Assembly: GCA_027698105.1 (NCBI GenBank)
Contig: JAQERH010000022.1
Coordinates: 1-52,923 of the forward strand
Length of the DNA: 52,923 nucleotides
Source: Lachnospiraceae bacterium AM93-12TA
GTDB taxonomy: Bacteria; Bacillota; Clostridia; Lachnospirales; Lachnospiraceae
Direction: 5' to 3'
Numbering within the stretch: the stretch's first letter is position 1; each line of letters starts with the position of its first letter. The notes beneath the pieces were generated by a model. That model had not been told where the DNA came from. It saw nothing but the letters and a program-made list of their open reading frames with translations, and did no database searches. A program made the translations under genes and the position numbers. This document shows, piece by piece, positions 27,684-37,187 of this stretch.

Positions 27684-28511
27684 ATGAACTGGATACTGGA
27701 GGCAGCAGCAGGCCTGTGCCTGATTTACTATGGAGCACTGGTGGCGTTTACCGGATTTTCCATTTCATTTTCCCTGTTCTGGCCTCTGTGCGCTGCCCTT
27801 CTGGGCCTGTTTGCAGTGGGACACCGCTATTACACAGGGCATAGAGAGCAGATCCCTGTCTGGGTGGCTGTAGCTGCCGTAACAGCGGCAGGGGCCGTTC
27901 TGACAGTTCTGCTGACAATGCTTGCCCTGATAGGAACAGGGGTTTTTACTGCCACAAAGAACAGTATGGACTATGTGATTGTCCTGGGAGCCAGGGTGGA
28001 CGGCAAAGAACCCAGCAAAACCCTGAGGCAGAGGCTTGATAGGGCGATTGAGTATGCAGAGAGAAATCCCAATACCTTTCTGGTGCTGTCTGGCGGAAAA
28101 GGGGAGGATGAGGAGATTTCCGAGGCGCAGGCCATGTACGAATATCTTCGTTTTAATGGAGTGCCGGAAAACCAGCTGCTTTTAGAGGACCGCTCTGTCA
28201 ATACCATGGAAAATATCCAGTACAGCCTGGAGGCAATCAGAAATCAGGAAAACTGGAAGGACAGCGTGTTCCGTCAGATTTTCGGAGAGGTAGCTCAGAA
28301 CGCCTACTCTCCAGGAGACGAGCTGGACTCTATTCACATCGGAATACTGACCAGCGATTTTCACCTGTTTAGGGCCAAGGCCATTGCCAGAAAGCAGGGA
28401 GTCAAAAATGTATATGGCATTGCGGCTCCCACAGATATCGGCCTGGCGCCTAATCTGTGGCTGAGAGAATGCTTTGCTATATTAAAAGATAAATTTATGG
28501 GAAATATATAG
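27684..28511 (+). CDS. YdcF/DUF218 family membrane protein
   Basis: About 275 residues with three hydrophobic segments in the first 95, then a DUF218 domain (about 105-275) containing VIVLGARVDGKEPS, VLSGGKGEDEEISEA and ILTSDFHLFRA. E. coli YdcF binds SAM, and relatives such as SanA and ElyC affect the envelope. The ATG at 27684 is preferred because AAGGAGG is 7 nt upstream; the frame is open to 27621. It follows the U32 gene by 96 bp. The exact reaction is unknown. Confidence 0.82.
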   Translation: MNWILEAAAGLCLIYYGALVAFTGFSISFSLFWPLCAALLGLFAVGHRYYTGHREQIPVWVAVAAVTAAGAVLTVLLTMLALIGTGVFTATKNSMDYVIVLGARVDGKEPSKTLRQRLDRAIEYAERNPNTFLVLSGGKGEDEEISEAQAMYEYLRFNGVPENQLLLEDRSVNTMENIQYSLEAIRNQENWKDSVFRQIFGEVAQNAYSPGDELDSIHIGILTSDFHLFRAKAIARKQGVKNVYGIAAPTDIGLAPNLWLRECFAILKDKFMGNI

Positions 28512-28557
28512 TGTAACAGCACTTCAGTCAGAATAGACAGTTTTTGTGACAGGCTGC

Positions 28558-28650
28558 GTTTTCGGCCCCGTTCGCGCACCTGTTATCCGCCGTTCGCGAA
28601 AACTCGCCTTTGGCTCAGACACTTCGCTCGGCGGCGGAAATTAGCGCGAA
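28558..28650. repeat. GC-rich intergenic dyad, possible REP-like element
   Basis: Nested inverted repeats rich in CG steps lie between the YdcF and M16 genes: GTTTTCG (28558-28564) with CGAAAAC (28597-28603), TCCGCCG (28586-28592) with CGGCGGA (28632-28638), and the palindrome TTCGCGAA (28593-28600). Its composition differs from the surrounding genes. No copy of this exact sequence was spotted elsewhere in the window, so calling it a dispersed repeat is a guess. Confidence 0.35.
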
Positions 28651-28756
28651 TGGAGCTTCGAAAGCCTCGCCATCGTCACATCATCCTGTCTGCTCTGACC
28701 AGGCATATTACACGGTTATTTCGAGAAAGAAGTTCGAGAAAGAAGAGGGATATTAT

Positions 28757-31678
28757 ATGAGACAAATCGCAGATCGGGAGTCCTACTGCCTGAAGGAGGA
28801 AAGGTATGTAGAGGAACTCCATTCCAGGGGATATATTTTAGAGCACAGGAAAACAGGGGCCAGGATTTTCCTTCTGTCAAATGATGACGAGAATAAGGTG
28901 TTCTGCATTGGATTCAGGACGCCGCCGTCAGACAGTACAGGAGTTGCCCACATTTTAGAGCACAGCGTGCTGTGCGGATCTGAGAAGTTTCCGGTCAAGG
29001 ATCCCTTTGTGGAGCTGGTGAAGGGATCTTTAAATACCTTTTTAAACGCCATGACTTATCCGGATAAAACGGTGTATCCGGTGGCCAGCTGCAATGAAAA
29101 AGATTTCCAGAACCTGATGGACGTCTATATGGATGCAGTGCTTCATCCGAACATTTATAATGAAGAGAAGATTTTCAGCCAGGAGGGCTGGCACTATGAG
29201 ATGGAGTCAGAGGACAGCCCTGTTACCTTAAACGGTGTGGTCTATAATGAAATGAAGGGCGCCTTCTCTTCTCCGGAAAGTGTGTTAGACCGATATACCA
29301 GAAACGTCCTCTATCCGGATACCTGTTATGGCTGTGAATCCGGCGGTGATCCGGCGGCCATTCCAGATCTGTCCTATGAGGAGTTCCTTAATTTTCACAA
29401 AACCTACTATCATCCCTCCAACAGCTATATCTATCTGTACGGCGATATGGATATGGCAGAGAAGTTAGACTGGCTGGACAGAGAGTATCTGTCTAAGTAT
29501 GACAGGCTTGAGGTGGACTCTGAAATCCGCAGCCAGCAGGCATTTGAGACGCCGAGGGAGAGGGAGATTTTTTATCCGATTACAGAAGCAGAATCTGAGG
29601 AAAATTCTACCTACCTGTCTGTCAGCAGCGTGGTGGGAGAACCTTTAAATCCCATTCACTATCTGGCGTTTCAGGTGCTGGAGTATGTGCTGATTGACGC
29701 ACCTGGCGCTCCTCTGAAGGCAGAGCTTTTAAATGCCGGTATCGGTCAGGACATTCTGGGCGGCTATGAAAATGGAATTTTACAGCCCTATTTTTCTGTG
29801 ATCGCCAAGGATGCCAATCGGGAGCAGAAGGGAGAGTTTCTGGCTGTGGTGCAGGGAACGCTGCGCAGGCTGGCAGATCAGGGCCTGAATAAGAAGAGCC
29901 TTCTGGCTGCCATTAATTACTATGAGTTCCGCAGCAGAGAGGCAGATTTCGGATCCTTCCCCAAGGGACTGATGTATGGACTTCAGTGTCTGGACAGCTG
30001 GCTGTACGAGGGAGATCCGCTTCTCTATCTGGAATATGAGGAGGCATTTGACTTCTTAAAGAAGAGTATAGATGAGGGATACTTTGAGGAACTGATTCGC
30101 ACCTGGCTGTTAGACAATCCTTCCACTGCTGTAATTTTAGTAAGCCCCAAGAAGAACATGACAGCTGAGGAGGACAAAAAACTGGAGGAGAAGCTGGCTG
30201 CCTACCGTGAGACCTTAACGAAGGAACAGAGAAAAGCTCTGGCCCAGGCTACCAGGGAATTAAAAGAATATCAGGATACGCCTTCTTCCAGAGAGGATCT
30301 GGAACGGATTCCCCTGCTTCGCAGGGAGGATATTGATCCGGAACCGGAAAAGCTGGTGTTAGAGGAGCGGGAGGAGGAGAACGTCAAAGTTCTGTTCCAC
30401 AATATTTTTACATCTGGAATCGGATATATCAAGGTGCTGTTTAATACAGACAGGGTTCCTCAGGAGGACATGGTATATACAGGGCTTTTAAAGGCCGTTC
30501 TGGGGGCTGTCAGCACAGAGCGCTGCAGCTACGGAGAGCTGGCTGATGAGATCAATTTAAACAGCGGCGGCGTGAACTTCAGCATTGTCTCCTATCCGTC
30601 TCTTGAGGATCCGGAGCAGTTTACAGGCATGTTTGCCGGTACGGCCAGAGTGCTCTACGAAAAGCTGGATTTTGGATTTTCCATTCTGGGAGAGATTCTC
30701 ACTTCCTCTGTGCTGGATGATGAGAAGAGGCTTCTTGAGATTATCAATGAGACAAAGTCCAGGGCGCAGATGCGGTTAAATTCAGCCGGCCATTCTGCAG
30801 CTGTGGCCAGGGCGACTTCCTATTTCTCTCCTTCTTCTGCCTACGGCGATGTGACAGGCGGAATTGCCTTCTATCAGTTCTTGGAGGATCTGGCGAAAAA
30901 CTTTGAGGAGAGAAAGAAAACCCTCATAGAAAAGCTGAAAGAGACGGCGAAACGTCTGTTTACAGCTGACAATCTGACAGTCAGCTTTACGGCAGATGAA
31001 AAAGGATACGGGGAAATGAAGCAGAGCCTGAAGCTTCTGACAGGTATTCTTCCTGAAACAGGCGGAGAACGGTATACTTTTACCTGTGATAAGGAAAATA
31101 AGAATGAAGGCTTTATGACCTCCTCCCAGGTAAATTATGTGGCCAGATGCGGAAGCTTTGCAGGAAGCGGCCTTTCCTATACAGGAGCCCTCAGGACTCT
31201 CAAGGTGATTTTAGGTTACGACTACCTGTGGCTAAATGTCCGGGTAAAGGGCGGCGCCTACGGCGTTATGAACGGAGCCGGACGGACTGGAGAGGGATAT
31301 TTTGTATCCTACCGCGATCCCAATCTGGCTGAGACAAACCAGGTATTTGAAAACGTGGTGAAATACCTGGAAGAGTTCGATGCAGACGAGAGAGATATGA
31401 CAAAGTATGTCATTGGAACCATCAGCGATCTGGATGTGCCGCTGCTGGCTCCGTATAAAGGCAGCAAGGCGGATGCGGCATATTTCTCCCATCTGACAGA
31501 TGAAATGATTAAAAAGGAGCGGGAAGAGATTCTGAAGGTAACCAAGGAGGATATCCAGGCTCTGGCTCCTGTGATCCAGGAAATTCTGAATACGGGCAGC
31601 TTCTGTGTCATCGGAAATGCAGAGAAGATACGGGAAAACAGGGAACTGTTCGGAGAGGTGAAGAATTTATTTAATTAA
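28757..31678 (+). CDS. M16C family zinc metallopeptidase (presequence protease-like)
   Basis: About 973 residues with the inverted zinc motif HILEH followed by SVLCGSEKFPVKDPF, the catalytic pattern of insulinase/PreP-type M16C peptidases. The downstream metal-binding glutamates are in NGVVYNEMKGAFSSPE. The C-terminal inactive half (about 560-970) carries the usual second repeat, giving the clam-shell shape that degrades peptides in a closed chamber. The ATG at 28757 is chosen for its GAGGG RBS; the frame runs open through the upstream repeat to 28610. It has no signal peptide and is probably cytoplasmic. era follows 21 bp later. Confidence 0.93.
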   Translation: MRQIADRESYCLKEERYVEELHSRGYILEHRKTGARIFLLSNDDENKVFCIGFRTPPSDSTGVAHILEHSVLCGSEKFPVKDPFVELVKGSLNTFLNAMTYPDKTVYPVASCNEKDFQNLMDVYMDAVLHPNIYNEEKIFSQEGWHYEMESEDSPVTLNGVVYNEMKGAFSSPESVLDRYTRNVLYPDTCYGCESGGDPAAIPDLSYEEFLNFHKTYYHPSNSYIYLYGDMDMAEKLDWLDREYLSKYDRLEVDSEIRSQQAFETPREREIFYPITEAESEENSTYLSVSSVVGEPLNPIHYLAFQVLEYVLIDAPGAPLKAELLNAGIGQDILGGYENGILQPYFSVIAKDANREQKGEFLAVVQGTLRRLADQGLNKKSLLAAINYYEFRSREADFGSFPKGLMYGLQCLDSWLYEGDPLLYLEYEEAFDFLKKSIDEGYFEELIRTWLLDNPSTAVILVSPKKNMTAEEDKKLEEKLAAYRETLTKEQRKALAQATRELKEYQDTPSSREDLERIPLLRREDIDPEPEKLVLEEREEENVKVLFHNIFTSGIGYIKVLFNTDRVPQEDMVYTGLLKAVLGAVSTERCSYGELADEINLNSGGVNFSIVSYPSLEDPEQFTGMFAGTARVLYEKLDFGFSILGEILTSSVLDDEKRLLEIINETKSRAQMRLNSAGHSAAVARATSYFSPSSAYGDVTGGIAFYQFLEDLAKNFEERKKTLIEKLKETAKRLFTADNLTVSFTADEKGYGEMKQSLKLLTGILPETGGERYTFTCDKENKNEGFMTSSQVNYVARCGSFAGSGLSYTGALRTLKVILGYDYLWLNVRVKGGAYGVMNGAGRTGEGYFVSYRDPNLAETNQVFENVVKYLEEFDADERDMTKYVIGTISDLDVPLLAPYKGSKADAAYFSHLTDEMIKKEREEILKVTKEDIQALAPVIQEILNTGSFCVIGNAEKIRENRELFGEVKNLFN

Positions 31679-31699
31679 TCGTACAAAGGAGAAAATAAT

Positions 31700-32605
31700 A
31701 TGGAGCAGAATTTTAAATCTGGCTTTGTGACATTGATCGGGCGGCCAAACGTGGGAAAATCCACCCTGATGAACCATCTGATCGGGCAGAAAATCGCCAT
31801 CACCTCTGACAAGCCTCAGACTACGAGAAACAGGATTCAGACGGTTTATACGGATGAGAGAGGGCAGATCATTTTCCTGGATACCCCGGGTATTCACAAG
31901 GCGAAAAACAAGCTGGGCGAATATATGGTCAGCGTGGCGGAGCATACCTTAAAGGAGGTGGACGTGATCCTCTGGCTGGTAGAGCCTACCACCTTTATCG
32001 GAGCCGGGGAGCGTCACATTGCGGAGCAGCTTAAAAAGGTGAAGACGCCGGTGATTCTGGTAATCAACAAGATCGATACAGTAAAAAATAAAGAGGATAT
32101 TCTCACCTTTATCGCGGCTTACAAGGATATCTGCAGCTTTTCAGAGATTATCCCTGTATCTGCTTTAAAGGAGATCAATGTGGAGGATGTAAAGGACAGT
32201 ATTTTTAAATACCTGCCTTACGGTCCGCAGTTTTACGACGAGGATACAGTGACCGATCAGCCCATGCGCCAGATTGCAGCGGAGCTGATTCGGGAAAAGG
32301 CCCTTCGGATGCTGGATGATGAGATCCCCCACGGAATCGCTGTTACGATTGAGAGAATGACAGAGCGGAAAAACGGCATGATCGATATTGAAGCCACCAT
32401 TGTATGCGAGCGTGATTCCCACAAGGGAATTATCATCGGCAAGGGCGGCAGCATGCTGAAGAAGATTGGAACCTCTGCCAGAATGGAGATCGGGAACCTG
32501 ATGGATACCCAGGTGAATCTGAAGCTGTGGGTAAAGGTGCGAAAAGAGTGGAGAGACAGCGATCTCTATATGAAGAATTATGGGTATAATCCCAAGGATA
32601 TTTAA
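31700..32605 (+). CDS. era: GTPase Era
   Basis: A 301-residue GTPase with G1 GRPNVGKST, G2 near TTRNRIQ, G3 DTPGIHKAKNKLGEYM, G4 NKID and a C-terminal KH domain (about 210-300, IIIGKGGSMLKKIG). Era binds the 3' end of 16S rRNA and checks small-subunit assembly. The order M16 peptidase, era, recO is tight (21 and 12 bp), indicating one transcript. Confidence 0.97.
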   Translation: MEQNFKSGFVTLIGRPNVGKSTLMNHLIGQKIAITSDKPQTTRNRIQTVYTDERGQIIFLDTPGIHKAKNKLGEYMVSVAEHTLKEVDVILWLVEPTTFIGAGERHIAEQLKKVKTPVILVINKIDTVKNKEDILTFIAAYKDICSFSEIIPVSALKEINVEDVKDSIFKYLPYGPQFYDEDTVTDQPMRQIAAELIREKALRMLDDEIPHGIAVTIERMTERKNGMIDIEATIVCERDSHKGIIIGKGGSMLKKIGTSARMEIGNLMDTQVNLKLWVKVRKEWRDSDLYMKNYGYNPKDI

Positions 32606-32617
32606 AGGAAAGGCAGG

Positions 32618-33274
32618 GTGGAAACCGTGCGGGAGCTGATTTCAGCCACCGGAATGGTGATCAGCGCATCCCCGGTGGGGGATTATGACAAGCGTCTGGT
32701 GATTCTCACAAAGGAGCGGGGAAAGATTACCTGTTTTGCCAGAGGGGCCAAGCGGGCTGCCAGCCAGCTCAGAGCCCCTTCCCGCCCTTTTGTATTCGGC
32801 GTGTTCACCATGAGTGAGGGGCGGGATGCCTATAATCTTTACAGCGCTGAGGTGGAAAATTACTTTGAGGAGCTGTCAAAGGATATGGAGTGCGCCTGCT
32901 ACGCCTCCTACTTCGCCGAGTTTGCCGGTTACTATGGAAGGGAAAATGTAGATGAATCAGAGACCATACGGCTTCTCTATCAGTCTTACAGGGCGCTTTT
33001 AAAGCCTGGAATTCCTAATAAGCTGGTGCGCCGGATTTTTGAACTGCGTCTGATGACCATTGAAGGAGAATACCGGGAAATGCCGGAGCGGGCAGTCAGC
33101 GATTCCGCCGCCTATGCCTGGCAGTTCGTGATTGCCACTCCCATTGAAAAGCTCTATACCTTTCTTCTGACAGAGCCTGTATTCGAGGAATTTTCCCGGT
33201 GCGTGGAGGATAACAAACGCAGATATGTGGATCGGGAGTTCCGTTCTCTGGAGATTCTGAAGGTAGTTACATAA
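32618..33274 (+). CDS. recO: DNA repair protein RecO, lacking the zinc-finger cysteines
   Basis: A 218-residue protein with the RecO OB fold at the N-terminus (SATGMVISASPVGDYDKRLVILTKERGK) and a helical C-terminal part. RecO loads RecA with RecR in gap repair. It is shorter than common Firmicute RecO proteins (about 240-255). The four-cysteine zinc finger usually found after the ELRL helix is absent: the stretch reads ELRLMTIEGEYREMPERA. It starts at GTG, with AAAGGA about 8 nt upstream; a second GTG lies at 32627. It is cotranscribed with era. Confidence 0.9.
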   Translation: METVRELISATGMVISASPVGDYDKRLVILTKERGKITCFARGAKRAASQLRAPSRPFVFGVFTMSEGRDAYNLYSAEVENYFEELSKDMECACYASYFAEFAGYYGRENVDESETIRLLYQSYRALLKPGIPNKLVRRIFELRLMTIEGEYREMPERAVSDSAAYAWQFVIATPIEKLYTFLLTEPVFEEFSRCVEDNKRRYVDREFRSLEILKVVT

Positions 33275-33305
33275 AATATCAGAGAAATTTCTTTTCTTCC
33301 ATATA

Positions 33306-33334
33306 TTGAAAAGAATGCATAAAACAGGTATACT
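33306..33334 (+). promoter_or_regulatory. Promoter of the lipoprotein-glyS unit
   Basis: TTGAAA (33306-33311), a 17-bp spacer and TATACT (33329-33334), in the 119-bp gap after recO. It is the only good promoter before glyS, so it probably drives both genes. Confidence 0.75.
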
Positions 33335-33393
33335 AGAACAATATTGCAGATACAGGGAAACCGGACTCTGCAAAGGATTCAGGAGGGCAGATA

Positions 33394-34026
33394 ATGAGAA
33401 AGGCCAGGCTGATAGCTGCGGCAGCGGCTGCAGGAGTCCTGCTGGCAGGCTGCAGCAGCGGGAAGAGCGCGTTTTCCCCGGAACAGAGCTGTGTCTATAT
33501 TTCCGGAGACGGAACAATCAGGAGTGCTCTGGTTCTCCAGTCAGAGGAGGACTTTGAAGAGGGAGAACTAAAGGAATTTTTGGAAGGAGCAGTCAGCCGT
33601 TTTAATGAGAAAAACGGAGGAGGGGAGGATGGCGGTCCAGTGACCCTTGATTCCTGCACTGCGGAAAAAGGCGTGATGAAGGCAGTATTTGAGTACGAGA
33701 GCGCCGATGCCCTGGTTTCCTTCCGACAGAGCGATGAAAATGAGGACAGCAGCAACACATTTTCAGGCATTGAAGTAAAGAGCGCGGCAGAGGCCGGAAC
33801 AGCCGGATGGCTTTCCGGAGAGTTTACAAAGGCCGACGGTTCTCAGGCTTCCGGGCTGGACGCTGCTAAGGAGAGAAATGCAGCAGCTGTATTGGTTCAG
33901 GGAGGAGGCGTTCTCAAGACAGAGGGAGAGCTTCTCTATGTGAGCGCAGGCGCACAGATTCTTGACAGTACATCTGTGAGGCTCCAGGATGGGGAAACGT
34001 CAGTTGTCGTGTTTAAAGAAAAATAA
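33394..34026 (+). CDS. Small putative lipoprotein of unknown function
   Basis: A 210-residue protein with a lipoprotein signal peptide (MRKARLIAAAAAAGVLLAGC; lipobox LLAGC, Cys20), then an Asp/Glu/Ser/Gly-rich domain with no family recognised. Its C-terminal half has short beta-like repeats (AVLVQGGGVLKTEGELLYVS). RBS AGGAGG. It shares a promoter with glyS, whose start is 22 bp after its stop. A surface lipoprotein is an unexpected partner for a tRNA synthetase, and no functional link is evident. Confidence 0.8.
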   Translation: MRKARLIAAAAAAGVLLAGCSSGKSAFSPEQSCVYISGDGTIRSALVLQSEEDFEEGELKEFLEGAVSRFNEKNGGGEDGGPVTLDSCTAEKGVMKAVFEYESADALVSFRQSDENEDSSNTFSGIEVKSAAEAGTAGWLSGEFTKADGSQASGLDAAKERNAAAVLVQGGGVLKTEGELLYVSAGAQILDSTSVRLQDGETSVVVFKEK

Positions 34027-34048
34027 GCGATAAGCAGGAGGTTTAGTT

Positions 34049-35437
34049 ATGGAAAAGACGATGGAAAAAATTGTAGCGTTAGCGAAGTCCAGAGGCTTTG
34101 TTTATCCAGGCTCAGAGATTTACGGAGGCCTTGCAAATACCTGGGATTATGGTAATCTGGGCGTTGAGCTTAAAAATAATGTAAAGAAGGCATGGTGGCA
34201 GAAGTTTGTACAGGAAAGCCCGTACAATGTAGGCGTAGACTGTGCGATTTTAATGAACTCCCAGACATGGGTGGCATCCGGCCATTTAGGCGGCTTCTCT
34301 GATCCCCTGATGGACTGTAAGTCCTGTAAGGAGAGATTCCGTGCCGACAAGCTCATCGAAGACTACATGGCAGAGAATAATATTGAGATAGAAGGCTCTG
34401 TAGACGGATGGTCTCAGGAAGAGATGAAGCAGTACGTGGATGAGCACAATATCTGCTGCCCAAGCTGCGGCAAGCATGATTTTACTGATATCCGCCAGTT
34501 CAACCTGATGTTCAAGACCTTCCAGGGCGTAACAGAGGATGCTAAGAATACAGTATATTTAAGACCTGAGACTGCCCAGGGTATTTTCGTGAATTTCAAG
34601 AATGTTCAGAGAACATCCAGAAAGAAAATCCCGTTCGGAATCGGCCAGATTGGAAAATCCTTCCGTAATGAGATTACCCCTGGAAACTTTACCTTCCGTA
34701 CCAGAGAGTTTGAGCAGATGGAGTTAGAGTTCTTCTGCGAGCCTGGCACTGACTTAGAGTGGTTTGCATACTGGAAGCAGTTCTGTATTGACTGGCTGCA
34801 GAACCTGGGCATTAAGCCTGATGAGATGCGCGCCCGCGATCATTCTCCGGAGGAGCTGTGCTTCTACAGCAAGGCTACCACAGACCTGGAATTCCTCTTC
34901 CCGTTCGGCTGGGGCGAGCTTTGGGGAATCGCAGACAGAACTGATTACGATCTGACACAGCACCAGAACGTATCCGGACAGGATATGACCTACTTTGACG
35001 ATGAGAAGAAGGAAAAATATATTCCTTATGTCATTGAGCCGTCTCTGGGAGCTGACCGTGTGACTCTGGCATTCCTCTGCGCTGCTTATGATGAAGAGGA
35101 GATTGGTGAGGGAGATGTAAGAACAGTTCTTCATTTCCATCCGGCTATCGCTCCTGTTAAGGTAGGCGTGCTTCCGCTGTCCAAGAAGTTAAATGAGGGC
35201 GCTGAGAAGGTTTACGCAGAGCTTTCCAAGTATTATAACTGCGAATTTGACGACAGAGGAAATATCGGAAAGAGATACAGAAGACAGGATGAAATCGGAA
35301 CTCCGTTCTGTGTTACCTATGATTTCGACTCTGAGACAGACGGCGCAGTTACAGTCCGTGACCGCGATACCATGGAGCAGGTAAGAGTGCCGATTACAGA
35401 GCTTAAGAGCTACCTGGAGGATAAATTCCGCTTCTAG
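34049..35437 (+). CDS. glyQS: Glycyl-tRNA synthetase, single-chain class II type
   Basis: A 462-residue class II synthetase of the alpha2 (eukaryote/Gram-positive) type, not the alpha2beta2 GlyQ/GlyS pair. Visible are the motif 1 helix, the zinc-ribbon-like insert CKSC...CPSC (about residues 91-148), motif 2 around [19 protein letters not shown], motif 3 [11 protein letters not shown] and a C-terminal anticodon-binding domain. RBS GGAGG. There is no T-box leader in the 22-bp gap. Codon use is strongly biased, as expected for a highly expressed gene. A strong terminator follows. Confidence 0.96.
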   Translation: MEKTMEKIVALAKSRGFVYPGSEIYGGLANTWDYGNLGVELKNNVKKAWWQKFVQESPYNVGVDCAILMNSQTWVASGHLGGFSDPLMDCKSCKERFRADKLIEDYMAENNIEIEGSVDGWSQEEMKQYVDEHNICCPSCGKHDFTDIRQFNLMFKTFQGVTEDAKNTVYLRPETAQGIFVNFKNVQRTSRKKIPFGIGQIGKSFRNEITPGNFTFRTREFEQMELEFFCEPGTDLEWFAYWKQFCIDWLQNLGIKPDEMRARDHSPEELCFYSKATTDLEFLFPFGWGELWGIADRTDYDLTQHQNVSGQDMTYFDDEKKEKYIPYVIEPSLGADRVTLAFLCAAYDEEEIGEGDVRTVLHFHPAIAPVKVGVLPLSKKLNEGAEKVYAELSKYYNCEFDDRGNIGKRYRRQDEIGTPFCVTYDFDSETDGAVTVRDRDTMEQVRVPITELKSYLEDKFRF

Positions 35438-35484
35438 GCGCTGAGGAGCAGGGAGCCTTTAAGACAGAAAACAGGACAGACAAA

Positions 35485-35539
35485 GGGTCTGCCGCCTTAC
35501 GATAACAGATCGGAAAGGAGGCAGACCCTGTTTATTTTT
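35485..35539 (+). terminator. glyS terminator
   Basis: A 14-bp stem (35485-35498 with 35515-35528, one mismatch) with a 16-nt loop, followed by a T-rich run to 35539. In the remaining gap (35540-35761) no gene, promoter or structured RNA could be supported; only a small CTGGTT/AACCAG hairpin is seen at 35739-35753. Confidence 0.85.
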
Positions 35540-35761
35540 CCTGATTTTTACATAAAAAAGGATGTGGATTTTACAAAAAAGGAGTAAGATAGAAAAGGAT
35601 TCAGGGAGGCCTGAAGACGAAGACAGCCGCAGAGATGAGAGGGGGAAGCTGGATTTCCGTTTTCTGTCGCTGGTAATGGGAAGATGCATCAGATATATGC
35701 CCAGGTTTCATGGATTGTTTTATTTGAAAAATCAGAAGCTGGTTAGAAACCAGTTAGAAAT

Positions 35762-35807
35762 AAAAACCGCCCCGGCCGGACGCTGTCGTCTGACTGGAGC
35801 GGTTTTT
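35762..35807 (-). terminator. Terminator of the marR-MATE transcript
   Basis: On the minus strand GCAAAAACCGC pairs with GCGGTTTTTA across an imperfect inner helix (arms 35762-35770 and 35799-35807), 10 bp after the MATE stop codon. The T-run is on the minus-strand side. Confidence 0.65.
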
Positions 35808-35816
35808 GCGTTCTTG

Positions 35817-37187
35817 TTAAGCTTTCTGATCCAGCTCCCGAAGGGCTTTACGAAACTGGAAGGTAAACAGGATGGCTGTGAAAGTTACAGCCAGAGTATC
35901 TGCAATGGGCTCTGACAGGTAAACGGCTTTTGTCTGATCCATAGGCAGAATCCGCGGCAGCAGATAGATCAGAGGAATCAGAAGAACAAATTTCCTTACG
36001 ACTGCTACGGTGATGGATGCCTTGGCATTTCCCAGGGAGGTAAAAGTCATCTGGCAGGCCATCTGGATGCCGAACAGGAACATAACCGCCATATAGATTC
36101 GAAGAGCCATGGCAGAGAATTCCACTAAATGGGGATCCGAGGTGAAAATACCGGCGAATCCGGCAGGAAACAGCATGATTCCTCCCCACAGGAGGCAGGA
36201 GTAAAAGAGGCTGCTTTTCAGAAGAAGGAAGTAGGCCTTTTTTACGCGGCTCTTATTTCCTGCGCCATAGTTGTAGCTGATGATGGGCTGGGCGCCCTGT
36301 CCCAGACCCTGCAGGGGCAGCATGGCGAACTGCATCACGCTGGTGAGGATGGTCATGGCTCCTACCGCAATATCGCCTCCGTAGGTCAGCAGAGAAGAGT
36401 TAAAGCAGACGGAAATAACGCTTTCGCTGGACTGCATAATAAAGGTAGCAAGTCCCAGAGCCATGCAGGGCAGAAATACCTTCGGGCTCAGGCGCATGTA
36501 TCTGGCCTGGATGCGCAGAACAGTTTTCTTTCCCAGGAGAAAGGAGAGAACCCAGATACAGGAAGCCGCCTGGGAGAGTACGGTGGCAGCCGCAGCTCCA
36601 CGGACACCCATTCCCAGACCGAAGATGAAGATGGGATCCAGCACAATATTCAGTACAGCTCCAATGAGAACAGACAGCATGCCGGTTTTGGCAAAGCCCT
36701 GAGCAGTGATAAAGGCGTTCATGCCCAGAGTGAGCTGGACGAAGATGGTTCCCATAGCATAGATATTCATGTAGCTGACCGCATAGCTGATAGTATTTTC
36801 GCTGGCGCCGAAAGCCATGAGAAAATCACGGTTCCAGATGAGCAGCACAGCAGTCAGCACAGCCGATGCGAGAATCTGAAGACAGAAGCAGTTTCCCAGA
36901 ATGTGTTCTGCAGATTTCTGATCTCCGCGTCCCATAGCGATGGAGGCTCTGGGGGCGCCGCCGCTGCTGATCAAGGCTGCAAAGGCAGATACAATCATAA
37001 TGATAGGCATGCAGACGCCGACTCCCGTCAGGGCCATAGAACCTTCTCCTGGAATATGGCCGATGTAAATACGGTCTACAATGTTGTAAAGCATGTTGAT
37101 AAGCTGGGCAGCTACAGTGGGAAGAGCCAGATTGCGAAGTAGCTTTCCCACAGGCTCCGTCCCTAGAAAATCTTTATTTTCTGTCAT
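35817..37187 (-). CDS. MATE family multidrug/Na+ antiporter
   Basis: A 456-residue membrane protein with about 12 hydrophobic segments in two MatE halves. It opens with PVGKLLRNLALPTVAAQLI and LYNIVDRIYIGHI, with the second half starting near KVFLPCMALGLATFIMQ. MATE proteins export cationic drugs or metabolites. The ATG at 37187 is chosen for its GGAGG RBS; the frame is open upstream to 37367 within marR. The start overlaps the end of the MarR gene by 14 bp, so the two should be translated together and the regulator probably controls the pump. Confidence 0.92.
   Translation of the reverse strand: MTENKDFLGTEPVGKLLRNLALPTVAAQLINMLYNIVDRIYIGHIPGEGSMALTGVGVCMPIIMIVSAFAALISSGGAPRASIAMGRGDQKSAEHILGNCFCLQILASAVLTAVLLIWNRDFLMAFGASENTISYAVSYMNIYAMGTIFVQLTLGMNAFITAQGFAKTGMLSVLIGAVLNIVLDPIFIFGLGMGVRGAAAATVLSQAASCIWVLSFLLGKKTVLRIQARYMRLSPKVFLPCMALGLATFIMQSSESVISVCFNSSLLTYGGDIAVGAMTILTSVMQFAMLPLQGLGQGAQPIISYNYGAGNKSRVKKAYFLLLKSSLFYSCLLWGGIMLFPAGFAGIFTSDPHLVEFSAMALRIYMAVMFLFGIQMACQMTFTSLGNAKASITVAVVRKFVLLIPLIYLLPRILPMDQTKAVYLSEPIADTLAVTFTAILFTFQFRKALRELDQKA

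Noticed and set aside
34027..34048. T-box riboswitch for glyS
   Set aside because: Only 22 bp separate glyS from the lipoprotein gene, and no T-box structure or specifier loop is seen upstream of the promoter either.
35562..35915. A 117-codon plus-strand frame after glyS
   Set aside because: It has no RBS or family resemblance, is rich in charged residues in odd order, and runs into the 3' end of the MATE gene on the other strand.
36129..37142. A 337-codon plus-strand frame inside the minus-strand MATE gene
   Set aside because: It is an antisense shadow: low-complexity Ser/His/Gly sequence, while the minus strand encodes a clear MATE protein.
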